The notes below the pieces were generated by a model that made no database searches, was not told where the DNA came from, and saw only the letters and a list, made by a program, of their open reading frames with translations. This document shows, piece by piece, positions 35,551 through 48,539 of a stretch of 64,000 nt of DNA (positions are counted from its first letter, which is position 1; each line of letters begins with the position of its first letter). The stretch comes from Hofstenia miamia (taxonomy: Eukaryota; Xenacoelomorpha; Acoela): contig SCFE01000108.1 of the NCBI GenBank assembly GCA_004352715.1, positions 560,292 to 624,291 on the forward strand, read 5' to 3'. A program made the position numbers and the translations under genes.

Positions 35551-36329
35551 TCTGAAGCGTGGCCATTGCAAAAGCATCTTCCAATTATACTTATGTCACT
35601 AATACCATAAATATACGGGGCTTCGGTTTCAGCTAGAAAAGACAAATCCTCAGATGACAATGAAATCATCTCATCAAGTACAATTTTAACGTTAGTTGCA
35701 TCTAAAACATGTTTATATTGAAGAATAGTTAGGGAGACATTTTCATGCTTAAATTGATTGGCCTGCATAAGTTCTTCACTGCATCCAGGTTGATGTACCT
35801 TTGCCTTTGTGATATTAGACTGATTAGACCAATTATACACAGCTTTGCAGTCGTCTGCAAAAAAATGTAGGTTTGTCCAAATCTTACCCAAATTTTTTGA
35901 GATAAGAAATCGCAAGCCTTTGGGCCAAGGTGAACAGAATTGAATTTTTACTTCATGGATTTCAAGAGTTGCTTCAAAGTTGAAAGCCAGCTCTAGTCCC
36001 TGTATTGGATTTTTGGATGGTTTGCTTAACCAGCAAGTTTTGCTTCTTTCTATATCTGTGGCATACATGATTTTATTATTTTCTCTAGTGCAATTAAAGC
36101 ATTTCATTCTTTGTCCAGAATTTCCGTTGCGTACGCACGCTTTTTCTTCACCATTAACACCGCAACCTGGACGATTAACTGTTGGAGCAAGAAATTGACC
36201 CAAATTCAAAAGCTTTGACTGACAAACTTGTGGAACATAATCTTTATCATAGCATTCATCAATGTTGATTAGAAAAACTTTGACAAGATTGACGAAGAAG
36301 AATACAAAAATACTACAATCTCTCATCAT
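35551..36329 (-). CDS. Netrin gene 1, exon 1: signal peptide and LamNT domain
   Basis: I choose the MM start at 36329, because a signal peptide follows directly (MMRDCSIFVFFFVNLVKVF, mature start near DECYDKD). The in-frame Met at 36509 would place 60 non-signal residues in front. Residues 24-259 are a laminin N-terminal domain: ECYDKDYVPQVCQ, PGCGVNGEEKACVRN, KTCWLS, the conserved core EVKIQFCSPWPKGLRF and GKIWTNLHFFADDCKAVY, then YGISDISIIGRCFCNGHASE at the C-terminal end. N-glycosylation sequons are visible (NCT, NWS, NQS, NIT, NVS). The donor GTAAG at 35549-35550 ends the exon after GA of the Glu codon. LamNT mediates receptor and laminin interactions in the family. Confidence 0.9.
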
Positions 36330-37480
36330 CTTTGTTTCACAATCCCGCAATCTCGTAAATAAAAATTGGTTGGAAATATTTTTAATCTTCAAAAGCTGAT
36401 AATGATAGTATGTACTAAAGGAAATTCGCAAATTCGAATTGTGTTTTGTTACAAAAGTGAGCTGGATTAGTTGATGTAAATTTAATGAAGGCTTAAAACA
36501 CATTGACAAATTTTGGAGTCATGGCACATGCATTTGAAAGTAATGTTAGTGAAACGTTATTGCAACAAAAGATGTTTTCTTGGATCAGCGCTATTATGTG
36601 AATTTCTTTGTACTATTTAGCATCAGTGATTAGATGATCAACCGATGTTTTTCCTTGCTGGTTTCTTGTTGTTTTTTAAAATGACCCTTCAATTAATTTA
36701 AGTGTCTGGTAGACAGATTTGCCGTTTTGTGTAGCGTAGAAATTTCAGTTTTGTTGTGTACACAAAATGTTACGTGGGGAAAATAAATATTAAATCGGCA
36801 TAAAATTTACAATTTTGCATTTGTTTATTGGTTAAGCTAAGCATATTCAAATAAACGTAGCAAAGTTGCAGTTGGCAGTCAGAATTGCACATTGTTTTAC
36901 TATTTTTAGATAAATACAGGTATACTCTATTGCAAACACTGCAAAAAATATATTGAGTTTAACAATTTATTTCAAATTGACCAATTCCATTTATTCTTCC
37001 TTACTGAAATATTAGGATAATATAAACTCAACTGGAACTTAATTATTCTGAGAAACTTTCTTGGAAGCTGTTGCAATGGATTGCAATATATCTGAGCAAT
37101 TAAATATTTTGAACTCCATTAGTTCTGTCAAATGAATTTGAAAGAAGGCATGTTCTTATAATGGTTAAACATTTTGTGCTTTTTCTAGATTCCCACATTG
37201 TAATTCAATTTGAATATTTTCAATAATATTTTTTCACTAGCAAAGCTAAGAGATTTGGTTTCTTATTCATTGTATTTGGAATGCAATACCATGAAATTTA
37301 GTGCATTCTCTCTATTCACAATTGTCATTACATTCAATATGATAACTTCAAGGGATGTTTTAGAAAACAAATAATTTTTATTTGGAATTAACATATATTT
37401 ACAAACAAATTTATGAGATAAGAAACTGTTAAAATTAATTTTCCATTCAGAAATTTTTAATTGTGATATCACTCACAAAA
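36330..37480. other. Upstream flank of netrin gene 1
   Basis: No gene or clear promoter motif recognised; the promoter is expected here or in an unseen 5' exon. Confidence 0.4.
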
Positions 37481-37481
37481 A

Positions 37482-37610
37482 ACAATGCTTCAAATGTATG
37501 TGCCAACCAAAGTACATGTATTAGCCTGCATTGTTTGCAAAGATTCTTACCATGACTTACCTTGGCAAAGAGGAACTGCAAACAATGCTCATGTTTGTAG
37601 AAGTAAGTGC
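37482..37610 (+). pseudogene. Inverted, decayed netrin LE1 exon relic
   Basis: Plus strand reads CFKCMC, then after a frame change [20 protein letters not shown] and CR followed by GTAAGT. This is nearly the same wording as LE1 of gene 2 ([20 protein letters not shown]), but on the opposite strand to both netrin genes. The 5' half is frameshifted. It is an orphan exon copy between the two genes. Confidence 0.75.
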
Positions 37611-38429
37611 AATTATGACTTCTGAATATGTATGTATAATACTCTATTCATGCTTTCTATATATTGTAATTGGCCTGTCACAGTCGCCATGTAGAATCTT
37701 GCCAACCTTCCCACTAATAAAGCTTAACTTAATTTAGGAGCTGCTGTGACATTTTTCCCTCCTTGACTAGTACGGTAGGTGACAGATCCCAAATTTCCAT
37801 CTCTCTTCTTTGGTTCTAACTTTGAGTTGTTTGTTAATTAAATTAATATCTGATCAACTAACATTGATAAGAAACTCACAAATATCCTTTTAGATACAAG
37901 ACACGAGATAGATGGTAAAATGTATGGGGTAATCTACCCAACCTGAAGCAAAGCACAAAAGAGGAATCGAAGAATTACGCTATAATGAGCATTTCCATCT
38001 GATACTTAAACATCGAGAGAACCACCAACCACAACTCTAAGGACTCAGTGCAGTGAGATATTGTGCATGAATATGATAGTGACAATGTTCGATACCTTAT
38101 TAATTTAGTGCATTGATTGTTCTTGTTATTAACGAGTTTGTAATATAAGGGAAGCTCGCAACCAGGATGCATTAGCTTGTTAGGTTTCCTTACATATAAT
38201 ATCCTTACATATAAATAAGTACATGTTAACCTAAAGTACATGTGAACAACCAATACAGTCATAAAAAGAGAATATCAGTAGTACTGTGGTCCACTGGTAA
38301 CTATACATAATAAAATCCATACAAGATAACACAAACTGATTTTGTAACTTCCTATGAGGGCTAGGTGTAATAGCATAATGTAATAAGTGAAATAATACAA
38401 ACAACGAATGATAGGAAAGCTAATACGAG

Positions 38430-39470
38430 TAAAAACACCTATCCTTATACCTAACTTATGAGCACATTGGGTAGGCACCGGCCATCAACAATGCCCCTGT
38501 TAACTGAAGTTGTGAACCACCGTCTAGAATACCCTAGTGCTTGAATGTTTAGCTTTCCATGATAATTAATAAAATAACCTGACACAGAAAAGCAAAGTAA
38601 ATCCAGTAAATTCAAGTCATCACCAAAATGATAAATCACACAATTTTTATAGTGAAAAATAATAAACAGTCAAATATTTGACTAGTACCTGCTAATCTAA
38701 GTTGTTGACAATTTCTAATTCTTTGATTTTCTTTCGTCTGCCGATGACGCACTTCTGCCTTAATTAGCATTTGTGATTTTGGTCTATTACTTTTTTGCCA
38801 AATGAATAAATATCAAAAATTACTGCACTACAATTTTCCAAATAATTAATTAATCATAATCATGTGTTGTACAATTAATATTTATTTTAATATTCAGTCT
38901 TAGTTTCTTCCTCTATTTTTCTTAACTTGACCACACATGATTGGATTACATTACAATAGGAAAGACCTGTCTTGACCAGAAAAAATGGGATTTTTCAAAT
39001 TTAAGTTTTTCATGTTGTAAAATTTTCACAAGGGGGGCACTTCCGGTTTTTATTTGGAGTGAGCTGCTATTTTCCTATGCTCTAAGATTTCTGTAGAAGG
39101 TCATCTTTGCATGTCTGATGTTGTATATAAGGGTAGCTTACCAGCCATTTAATGACATGTTCTCATTCTGGCAAGTGAATCAACTAGAAAACTAAACAGA
39201 AAAACTCCTATCTTTACACCTAACTTAAGACCATTATTGAGCTCCAGGTTACCAACCATACCGTGTGATGAATACCTGTGCATACAGCCACTCTGAAATC
39301 CTTTTAAATGAATTTGGGGAACACCTGAGAGCTGCCCATGTGGTTGAACATTTATCTTTCCATTTGCATATATAATCAAATCTGATAATACAATAAAAGA
39401 TAAATCTGGTGAAACTAAATTCATCACTCACTATTTCTAATTAATTTCCACAAACATGTAAACAGTTGGC
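38430..39470 (-). repeat. Two diverged copies of a ~250-bp sequence
   Basis: 38430-38690 and 39200-39470 align by eye: AAACACCTATCCTTATACCT versus AAAACTCCTATCTTTACACC, and related minus-strand frames (GYFINYHGKLNIQALG / DLIIYANGKINVQPHG). They could be two related exons of an unrecognised gene or a dispersed repeat. Confidence 0.45.
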
Positions 39471-39479
39471 ATGTACCTG

Positions 39480-40560
39480 TTCTTTAATACAAATTTTTTA
39501 CCAATTTTCTTTTCTGCTTTATTTACACAATGTCATCATTAAAATTAGCTGTAGCTTTTCATCTGTCATATTTTTGTCAACTAATTTCTGACAACTGATC
39601 TTTCATAAACTGCTTAAATAATTTGTTTACTAAATTGTTAAGTGATAATGATGTTGCTGCAAATTTTAAAACATAAATATTATGAAAGTATATTATTAGT
39701 CTTGGTTTCTGCTTGTTTTTACCTTTTCTGCACATTATGGTACAAAACATTATTACAGTTTATCTGCCTCAGCCTTTGATCAATAATATATGACATAATA
39801 AATAATTGAATTTAAAAAAGAAATGCATCATTTATTTAACATGTTTTGGAATGATGCTACCATTTTCAAAAAGTTTCCCACTATAAATTTTACAAAATAT
39901 TCATCAAATTACATATTTTTATATATTTTTTTATAATATTTTCAGTAAATTTAGTTTGTATTTATATTCATCTTTTTTGTTTAAGCTTGGCACTTTTAAT
40001 TCTATATAAATTGATTCAATGATGCTTAGTTGAAAATTATCAATTGCCTTGGATAAAATTTTTATAATAAATAATTGTAAAACATGTGTTATTACTAGGG
40101 CAACCATAAAGTTATGAAGTTAAAATAACTTAAATAAAGTTGAAAATGTTGCTTTAAGTTGCCCCAGTGGCAGTTGTTGTTGTGAAAAATCTTAACAAAG
40201 ATTGAAATTTTCTGTCCAAGAATGTCAAGAAATATTTCATGCTTTATTTTAACAAGAACAATTAATGATATGTGAGTTTCCTGTGTTTAATCATACTTGT
40301 ACTTGTTCTCCATTGGAAAAATAAGGTTATATAAAGTTAAAAAGATAAAATTTTTAGGTTAAAATCTCTGGGAATAAGGTTAAAATTATGGTAGCCTTAG
40401 TTATTACTAATACCTCACATTTTCCTTTACAATGTAGTGTGTTGCAATAAACTACATCATCTATACCAAATGAAATAGTGCATATTGAACAACTCTTCAA
40501 GGATTATGACAGTTATCAATATATCCTTGTAATGGTTGAAACTTCACCCTTCACCAAAAA
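39480..40560. other. No gene seen
   Basis: Very AT-rich sequence with many stops in all frames. Confidence 0.5.
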
Positions 40561-40563
40561 TGC

Positions 40564-41300
40564 ATGCATGATACCTATGATCAACCAAAAAAGCACAAAC
40601 AATTGCATCAACATTTTACTAAAAATAGCAACACATACCTTGATCTGTCTGAGCTAGACAATATTCCTGAGTCACAGTTTCATAGTTCTGTGACATATCC
40701 AAAATTGTTCTATAACCACTATGTACCAAGCCTCCCCATAAGGTGAACACTACAAACACTAACAACTCCAAAATTGGAGTAAGTCACTAAATTTTCTGTT
40801 TACTGCTCATGAGAATGAAGAGATCAATCTATGCAATATCAAACAGTAGCAAACTACCAGGGCAGACTGCAGACCTAGAGTGTGGCACCCACACAGTAAT
40901 AGTAGTCCACATTCATATCTGGTAGACAACTTGGATACCTGTGGAAACTATGATCATATTATGGGAGAAATGACCCAATTGCAAACACTTGACTATTATG
41001 TTGACACATTGAACCCTTTCTCCTCTCATTGGTAAACCTTGGAGAGCAGAGCAAGTTTGAGTGGTCATTCAACCTTGGTTACCTATCCATGGTATGACCT
41101 GGATAGCATAACCATTGAGGGGTCCAGCACCAACATTGAATGCTCTGCAAAATGGACTAGTTTATCTACTTTACCAGAAGATACTGTACTGCAACCACTA
41201 TTTCTGCCACACAAGAAAACATCAGCACTCATGCTCCCCCTCATCATCCTCTAGTCAGCAATCTGTCTCACAATCTAAAGAACATTTGGAGAAACACTGA
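40564..41300 (+). other. Unassigned coding-like patches
   Basis: Short open frames (MHDTYDQPKKHKQLHQHFTK ...; SSSSSQQSVSQSKEH) with less AT bias than the neighbourhood. They may be a gag-like part of a decayed retroelement, but no motif supports this. Confidence 0.2.
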
Positions 41301-42369
41301 TCTCTAGTTACTATTATTGGATCTCAAACTTTGCATCCATATTTTGTCACAAAACAGAAAGTGAGATACATTATCAAATTTCTGGAAGCTAAAGCAGAGA
41401 TACATAAATAATTGGATACAGCTCATCATCCTATTAGTTGTTATAATATGCCATTCTTGATAGATACAGAAAATGCCCACCAGTAAATACTTTGATTTAC
41501 TATCCTCACTCTATGAATGAAGAAATTAATCAATAGTATTTTCATAGTATAGTACACAATTGCTTCAATAACAAGTTTAGATTAACTAATGTGGCATAAT
41601 GACATTTCTACATGCTTGGAAATTTCATTATTTCATTTAATTACAATTTCAATTTTATTATTACTAATTATTTCCAAGTGAAAATAGTGTTATTTATATT
41701 TTAGTTTGAATTTCTGCTAATTTTGAAACATGGTAAAATTGAAGTGGAAACCAATTTTGTACATGCTACATATATACCTACATGTTCATGGTGTGCTCCT
41801 GTTTACAGATACTGGTTAATTTTGTACATATATCCAAGTTTTGTTCATTTTATTTCTTCTTTGATTTATTCTCAGTAAATTCATTCTATTTATATTTTCT
41901 CTTGTTTTTACTTTTATTAAATTATGTTTTTCTAATTTTCAACTGCATAGTTAAGGGTGAACCAGATGGTGGACAAGTTGACTGGTATATCCTTTAACTT
42001 AGGTTAGGTATACAGCTAGGGCATTCATACTACTTGTCATTCATTGTTAAAATTATTATTAATACTTTCACATAAATTGGATGAGGTGAGGAACACACTC
42101 AGCATAGGTTATTTTGCTTAGCACTTAGGTTTACCATTTGCATTCAAGAGTTAGGGCTTCCTTACTATTAATCTAAATAGGACTCTATCCTTATGCAACT
42201 CTTCTAAAACTTTATCAATATTGGGTTGGACAAGTGTGGTCACTCTTCTCTAATATGAACTCCTGTTTACTTTAAACTTTTATTAGGATAGGGTATACTA
42301 GCAGGAGGAGTTAGTTAATTATTTGTAGCATCATTCCAGCCATTCATCAACTCAAAACCCTCAATAGTA

Positions 42370-44700
42370 TGGATTATTAGGAAATTATGCTGATTTTAAA
42401 TCCTATATTAATGGATCATAACCACTTTTATTTCTAACCTCTCTATGAAGCATTACTTGAGGTAATAGTTCAGATTTGCTTATTTTATAATACACTTCCT
42501 CATCTACACTGTCAACATGACTCATTATATAATAATTCTGGTTCTGATTGTGTAGAATTTCAAATTGCACCTCATTGTTTAGTTCTGTGTATTGTATGCC
42601 ACCCATTGTGAGTTTTAAATTTTGGAAGTGTAACATTTGTCCATTGCTCAATTTGTATTGATTACTTGGCAGTGTTTTTATTATGGTAAATGTTCCTGCC
42701 CACAGTAATTGATGTTGCTAGCCATATATGTATACACCAGGTCTCCTACTTTATGTGGTTTCCCATATATGTTCTTATTGAAGTTATTCTCCTGCTGCAC
42801 TGCTGATATTTTCATAACTCTACACATTGTTTCATGGACATCTGTCATCTGATCCTTCAAAATTTTCATGTATTGTTTGTTTATTTCCTTGTAGTAATTT
42901 AAGTATTGCATCAATTATGGGGTTGATGCTTTTCAGCAATACCTTGAAAGTTATTGATTATGACCAGCGCATGTTGGAAGCATTTGTTGTCTTTTGATAG
43001 CATTTCAATGTTGATGTGAACTACATCATTTGTTGCCATCACTATTGTTTTTTACAGGGTTGCATTCTGCTTTGGAAAATGGAGCTTGTTATTCAGTAAG
43101 CATGCACTTATTAATTATGTCTTCAATGACCTTCTCTATGCTGATAGTTATATATTTTGTGTTAAATGTCATCTCTGTTTGTTTTATGTGAAGATGTTGC
43201 TTTTCATGTATCTTCCTCACCAGATCTCTTTTATAGCACTTGGGTCTCACCATCCTCTTGTTTTGCCTTCTATGTACAGCAGCCCTTTCTTATTGATTAT
43301 TTGTTTGTATCTTCTGAAATATCAGTTTGCTTCTTTCTTTATTAGTGTTTCTGGATCATTTACTTTTTCCTTATCTGCTTCAACATGCTTGTGTATAATT
43401 TCTTCCTTTGATATCTCCTCTTTGATCACTATCAGGAGTATGGGGTGTTTTTTCTGTCCACATTAATTTCTGGGAGTCTCATTCTGATTATGTAATAAAA
43501 ACTTGAATTTTATTTTATCCCCATCTTCTTTCAGGGCATCCCTTTGATATTCTGGTAGCATTGTCCACAAATTTACATTTGCATGTAATATCCCCTTTCA
43601 ATGTTTGATTGTGAATTTATACTAGCTTAGTAGTTTGATCCACTGGGATACCAGCAATGACTTATACTCCAGAAAATTTATTCAGAAATAATGGTTTCAT
43701 ATTGTATGTTTACAATCTAAATTCCTTCCCAATGAGGAAGTGTATGAACTTTTTGATGCTTTCCACTAGTGCAAGCATTTCTACTTTTGATGATCCATAA
43801 TTCTTCTACAGTTTTTAAGTTTCCTGCTAAGCCACTGGACTGGTTCTTCTCTTTCACTTTTTATCTGTTCCAGACACACCTATCACAACTCTGCTTGTGT
43901 TGCAGTCTAGTATAAATGGCTTTTAGTAGTCTGGAGTGTTGAGTAATTCTGTCTTTCCCAGTGATTTCTTTATGATGTCTAATTCTTCCTGCTCTCACCA
44001 TGTCCATACAAATGGCATTCTTTTCCTTAGAAGGTTTGTAATTTTAGCTGACATTTCTGCTAGTCTTGGAATGAAGGTTCTTTCATTTTAATCACTCCAT
44101 GTTTGTGTTCATGTCCTAGGAATACTATTTTTGTCTTCAGTATCTCAGATTTGTTTCCATTTACCCTCAGCTCAGAGTTACATATTATGGTTAGTGTCCT
44201 ATCCAACTTTTCCAAGTGCTCTTTTTCTGTTGTACTGGCCACTAGAATATCATCAATACATGCCAACACTACACTCTCCACTTTATTTCCACTGTTTTCA
44301 AGACTTTTGTGATGTATTCCTGGATCATTACCCTATAGACCCAATTGTTCAGGCCATATAGCATGGTAAACACTGTTTTTTCTATATTGTTTGGTTCCAT
44401 TGGTACTTGCCAATAGGCTTTGCAGAGATCAATTTCTGTGAAGTATTTTTTTCTGTGTTGCATTATAAAGCATGTCCTTGATCTGTGGTAGAGGATGTGC
44501 ATCCTTTTTCATATTATTTAGCTTCCTAAAGTCAATACATAATCAATGTTTTCTCCTTGTTCTATGAAGACTCTAAGTGCCACATATGGGTTTTCACTTT
44601 GTTCAAATAATTCTGTTGATCAATAGTTCCTGCAGTATGTTGTTATATTCTTCCTGCATATGTTCTGGCACTCTCTGTACTGACAGTCATATGGGTTCAT
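42370..44700 (-). mobile_element. Ty3/Gypsy-type retrotransposon pol, broken
   Basis: Minus strand, 5' to 3': CIDFRKLNNMKKDAHPLPQI in one frame, then YFTEIDLCKAYWQVPM (RT) at 44269-44502, ACIDDILVAS (degenerate YxDD) with FLGHEHKHGVIKM at 44060-44281, an RNase H-like stretch with PFILDCNTSRVVIGV near 43.9 kb, and a post-integrase-type GKPHKVGDLVYTYMA at 42681-42914. The order RT, RNase H, integrase end fits Gypsy pol. Many frameshifts; I found no LTRs and no envelope gene. Confidence 0.8.
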
Positions 44701-44869
44701 TCATCATCATCATGATTTTGTGGACTTCCCCAACCACCTTTCTTATGCTTATTTTTCAAAGTTGAATATTCATGAATGTCTCTTTAAGAGGTTTTGTAGT
44801 CACTCTCTTTGCTTTGTCACCAATCATTGATAATCCTCATTACATATTGATGAGATTTTTGCTTGATCA

Positions 44870-45650
44870 TCAGTTTCTTCTATTGCAACCATATTTATAA
44901 GAAATGAAAATAGAGAAAAAGTATATATTGAAGGAAATGTGACACCATGGAACTAATATAATGAAGGCTAGTTTATTTACAAACAGATAGGAAAGGTATG
45001 CAAGGAAATCAAAAAAACAACAGTCTAAACCAATCATACTCTTCTCAGGACTCAACAATATAATGTGGGGAGAACTCTGGATTGATAGTTATGAATATTA
45101 TTACTTCACAATGCAAGTGGATAGAATATCAATTGTTAGATTGGGGAAAATAATCCAGATGAAATAACAAGGAAAATGTACAAAACAATATAAGCACATT
45201 CTATGATGAAGCATCAATTACAAAATCACTATGGTCAATGTACTAATAATTTTTCCCATAGACAAAGATAAACTCCTATTTAGCTCTCACAAGCTAAGTT
45301 GATGCACTAATTGTATGAGAAATACTATGAAGCTAAATTAACTCAGAAGCTCATGCATGATTTCAAAGAAGTTACAGGATCCACAATTTATATCCCATTA
45401 AATGACACTAACAACAGAAAAAGAGGTGGTGATGAAATTAACAAAACAACAAAAATATGAAAATATTGAATGGGAAATGCCAGAAACACTGAATCTGATA
45501 AGGAACTCATACATGGAGAGAGTGTCACATTTTATTGTTCCTTATTATTAAAAATAAAAATGCAACTCTTAATAAGTAAATACTTATAAAATGTACAATG
45601 TTTACAAAACAAGATTGCAAAAAATCTAAGCATTTAATGCATTTGCTTTT
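44870..45650. other. No gene recognised
   Basis: Upstream flank of the Gypsy relic (minus-strand sense). It may contain decayed gag, but nothing is recognisable. Confidence 0.4.
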
Positions 45651-45656
45651 TTTAAA

Positions 45657-46021
45657 TCATTTGCAAGGGTTTGAACAGCATGGTTTTTCATTAAGTTCCT
45701 TCAACTTCTTTGCATAGTAATTTATTATCTTTTGCTTTTCTGCTGGAAGCACATAATAGTGAGTTGCAATCTCTTCAGGGTGATCTGTCTGAGCATAGTG
45801 TGTATGTTTTTTACTTAGAGAAAGTTTCTGTTTTTGATCTACAATATGGGTTTCCCACATTTTATGAAAGGCAGTAGGCATAAAATCAAAATCTTTGTAT
45901 GCAGTAAAATATTTTCTATATTTTTTATACATTTGTTTGTATTATGTTCAGGAGTGTGCTTCCCAATACTGAATGCATATGTTGGCTTTATTTGATTCTC
46001 ACTTTCATATTGATCAATCAT
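45657..46021 (-). pseudogene. Unidentified protein-coding frame with one frameshift
   Basis: Begins MIDQYESENQIKPTYAFSIG in one frame and, after a +1 shift near 45930, continues as YRKYFTAYKDFDFMPTAFHK through to CCSNPCK and a stop, about 120 residues in all. Composition is clearly coding-like (many Lys, Tyr and His). I do not recognise the family. A single exon with a frameshift suggests a retrocopy or a sequencing error. Confidence 0.4.
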
Positions 46022-46272
46022 ATTGCAAATTAAATAACAATTACAACAATATCAACATATATTTAAATTCTTACATACAAATATATGTATTAAGTCTACA
46101 AACTTATTAACAATATAAATAATGCAACTTTCTTCATATGAGCTTAGTTATCACAGTAAATGTTTATTTCTTGGTTACATTTATTAACTACATATAAATG
46201 AATAAATATTTTTATTTATTGTTCTTGAGTTGCACATCTTATTCTATGATTTGTCAGGTAATTGATATTTTT

Positions 46273-48505
46273 TCACATAATAATGTTTTTCATCTTCTTC
46301 TTAAATATTCTATAATTTTCACTTCTTTTGCTGTAATCCATTTTGTTCCATAGTGATATTGAATAATTTACGAATTTGTCTTTCATTACTTTTCTATTAT
46401 ACTTAGTCTTACCTAATGCAATTGTTCTTTGATTTAGATTATTAGAAATGTTTGATTTTCTTTTGCAAAATATCAATAAGCATTTAATATTTTGAAGAGC
46501 TTCTAATGATCTTAGATGGTATTTACACATTATTTCGTTTTAGTTTTTGTTACTAATTATGTTTATTCCCCATTTAAATGCTTTTTCTAATTTTGATTTT
46601 GCTTTTTTCTTTAAGTTCATTAGTAAACAAGATGAGTACAAGAAATGGGATAGAACAAGTGATCAAAAGAGTATTACCCTCAATTCTATTGGTATAAAGT
46701 CTCTAATTTTTTGAATTGCTCTTATACCATAATACGCCATTTTCTTTATGATGTCATTTGCCTCATCTTCAAAATTAAATTTATAATGAATTACTACTTC
46801 CAAATATTTCAGTTTTGGTGATTCCTAAATGACGTTGTTATATATCTTAATACTTTCAAATGTTGATTAATTTCTTCTATTCTTAATTACCATAAATATA
46901 GTTTTTTCAATATTTAGTTTTAGCAAATTCTATTAAAAAATGATTGCAATTTTTCTACATTTATATGTAAAGTTAAAATATCATTACAATAAATGCAAAT
47001 AATATAAAATATCTAAGGCACTTTTCAATAAACAGGGGGGAAATTCACAATGACATTTCGCTTTTTCCAATTAATTTTCTTTGTAAAATTCTATGAAGGT
47101 AATAAATCTTGGTTTATAGGGATCATCATTTTTTCAAATATTGCGATGCTTATGATAGAAATGCTTAAACTTTGTACTTAAGTTGTCATTCATTCCTAGT
47201 TTCACAAATCTTTCATTTAAAATATTACTGATTTCTTTGTCATTTGTAATAGATTCACCATTATCATTTACTATATAAGGAATTTCGTTTTCTTCTTTAA
47301 AATTTGAGAAATTCGAAATAAATGATCACTTTTGTTTAACTGATTTTTTTCATCAAAAGAATTTTGTAGAAAAGCTTGTAGATCAAAATTGCAATTTGTT
47401 GAGAATTAATTTCTTAATGTTTTATAATGATTATAGTTGGCCTTCATTCTTTTTTGACATAAAATTACACATGCCTTACGCCTTATGCATGCTTTTATTT
47501 CTTTAGATATCCGTATCTTCCACGCTTTATTACCATTTTTTTACATTGTGATTTTGAATCTTTGTAATAGGGCAAAGCTTATGATAAATACTTGTTAAAT
47601 TATCAATAAACATCATTTTTGATCTTCTGTTGTACCAAAGTAATAATTATTCCAATTCAAGTTGATCAATTCTTTCAAAAAATTATTGTTGTTAAAGTAT
47701 TTCTTTGAATAAAATCGTTTAGTGCAATATATCCGTGAATTTCTTTGAGTCCTTATATTATTAAATATTGCGCATGTCAGTAAGTGGTCTGATATGAAAA
47801 AATCTGTAACAAAAACTTCATATGTTTTAATGTTTGAGATGTCAGTAATGATATAGTCAATCGAAGAAAACTTAAAAAAGTTTATATGCCTTGGTATATT
47901 TTTATTCGGAACTTCCATATTAAAGACATCAATTAAATCGTAAATTTTCCTTTTTCAACTTCACAGAAATAACGTTGGTTATAATTTCTTTGTATAAGTT
48001 TTCTTCAAATGATTGTTTCTGACTGCAATAACTTAGATTGATCAAATAACAGACACCACATATATTAAATTGAATCCATAAGCTATCAAATTCAGAATGA
48101 TTTTCAAGCTTGAAATTATGTGGTACATTTAGCAAAACACCACCACCTCTGGTTTTATGTGTTAAAACTTCTATCTCTTCGAACGATCAAAAATTTGTCA
48201 TTTAAACTTTTTAAGTTGTCATTAGATTTCAATCAAGTTTCCGACACGATAATGCTTGTACTGTCATCAAAATTCTGAGTTAGATCGTACATTTTATCAA
48301 CTTTATTCATAATACTCTGGAAATTGGTATTTACTAATTTTAATTTATTTTGCTTAGTTACATTTTTTTCCTTTACTTTGTTGCACGGTACAGTATTTTC
48401 GATTGCAATTTTATTACAATTCAGTGAAGTAAACTCACTTGTTTTTAAACAAACTAAAGGCAAAGGGCGGATGCTAAGATGACTCTCAAGAATAAAGGCA
48501 TGCAT
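46273..48505 (-). mobile_element. APE-type LINE (endonuclease and RT), decayed
   Basis: Minus strand: LVNTNFQSIMNKVDKMYDL and IIVSET (start of APE endonuclease) at 48233-48505; LWIQFNICGVCYLINLSY at 47929-48135; IDYIIT and ISDHLLT (SDH motif of the endonuclease active site) at 47613-47918; a heavily broken RT region; KLKYLEVVIHYKFNFEDEAN near 46.8 kb; C-terminal NYSISLWNKMDYSKRSENYR at 46273-46530. Complete in layout but full of stops. Different from the LINE at 8-9.6 kb. Confidence 0.8.
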
Positions 48506-48539
48506 TCCAAGCTGATCGTGACGGCTAAGGATTTGTATT

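Larger units (their letters stand above)
13004..36329 (-). other. Netrin-like gene 1 with 13 LE domains (gene span)
   Basis: Sixteen exons on the minus strand encode a secreted netrin-type protein: signal peptide, LamNT domain, LE1, six LE2-LE3 pairs, linker and NTR domain. Netrins are extracellular guidance and adhesion ligands that bind DCC/neogenin and UNC5 receptors through LamNT and LE domains (family knowledge). Exon lengths by my count: 779, 143, 189, 162, five times (189+162), 60 and 311 nt; sum 3399 nt, 1132 residues plus stop, with no frame break at any junction. Splice sites are GT-AG throughout, and all LE2, LE3 and linker exons are phase 1-1. Intron 1 (about 6 kb) contains a piggyBac-type element and a LINE relic; intron 3 (about 7 kb) contains two LINE relics and a gap. 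The identification is strong; the number of LE pairs in the true genome depends on assembly accuracy. Confidence 0.85.

Noticed and set aside
35980-36198. 72-residue plus-strand frame
   Set aside because: Antisense shadow of the LamNT exon.
36330-36509. Upstream Met extending LamNT exon by 60 residues
   Set aside because: The extension lacks signal-peptide character, while a good signal peptide starts at the MM at 36329.
43086-43466. 126-residue plus-strand frame
   Set aside because: Antisense to the Gypsy pol relic; low-complexity hydrophobic composition.
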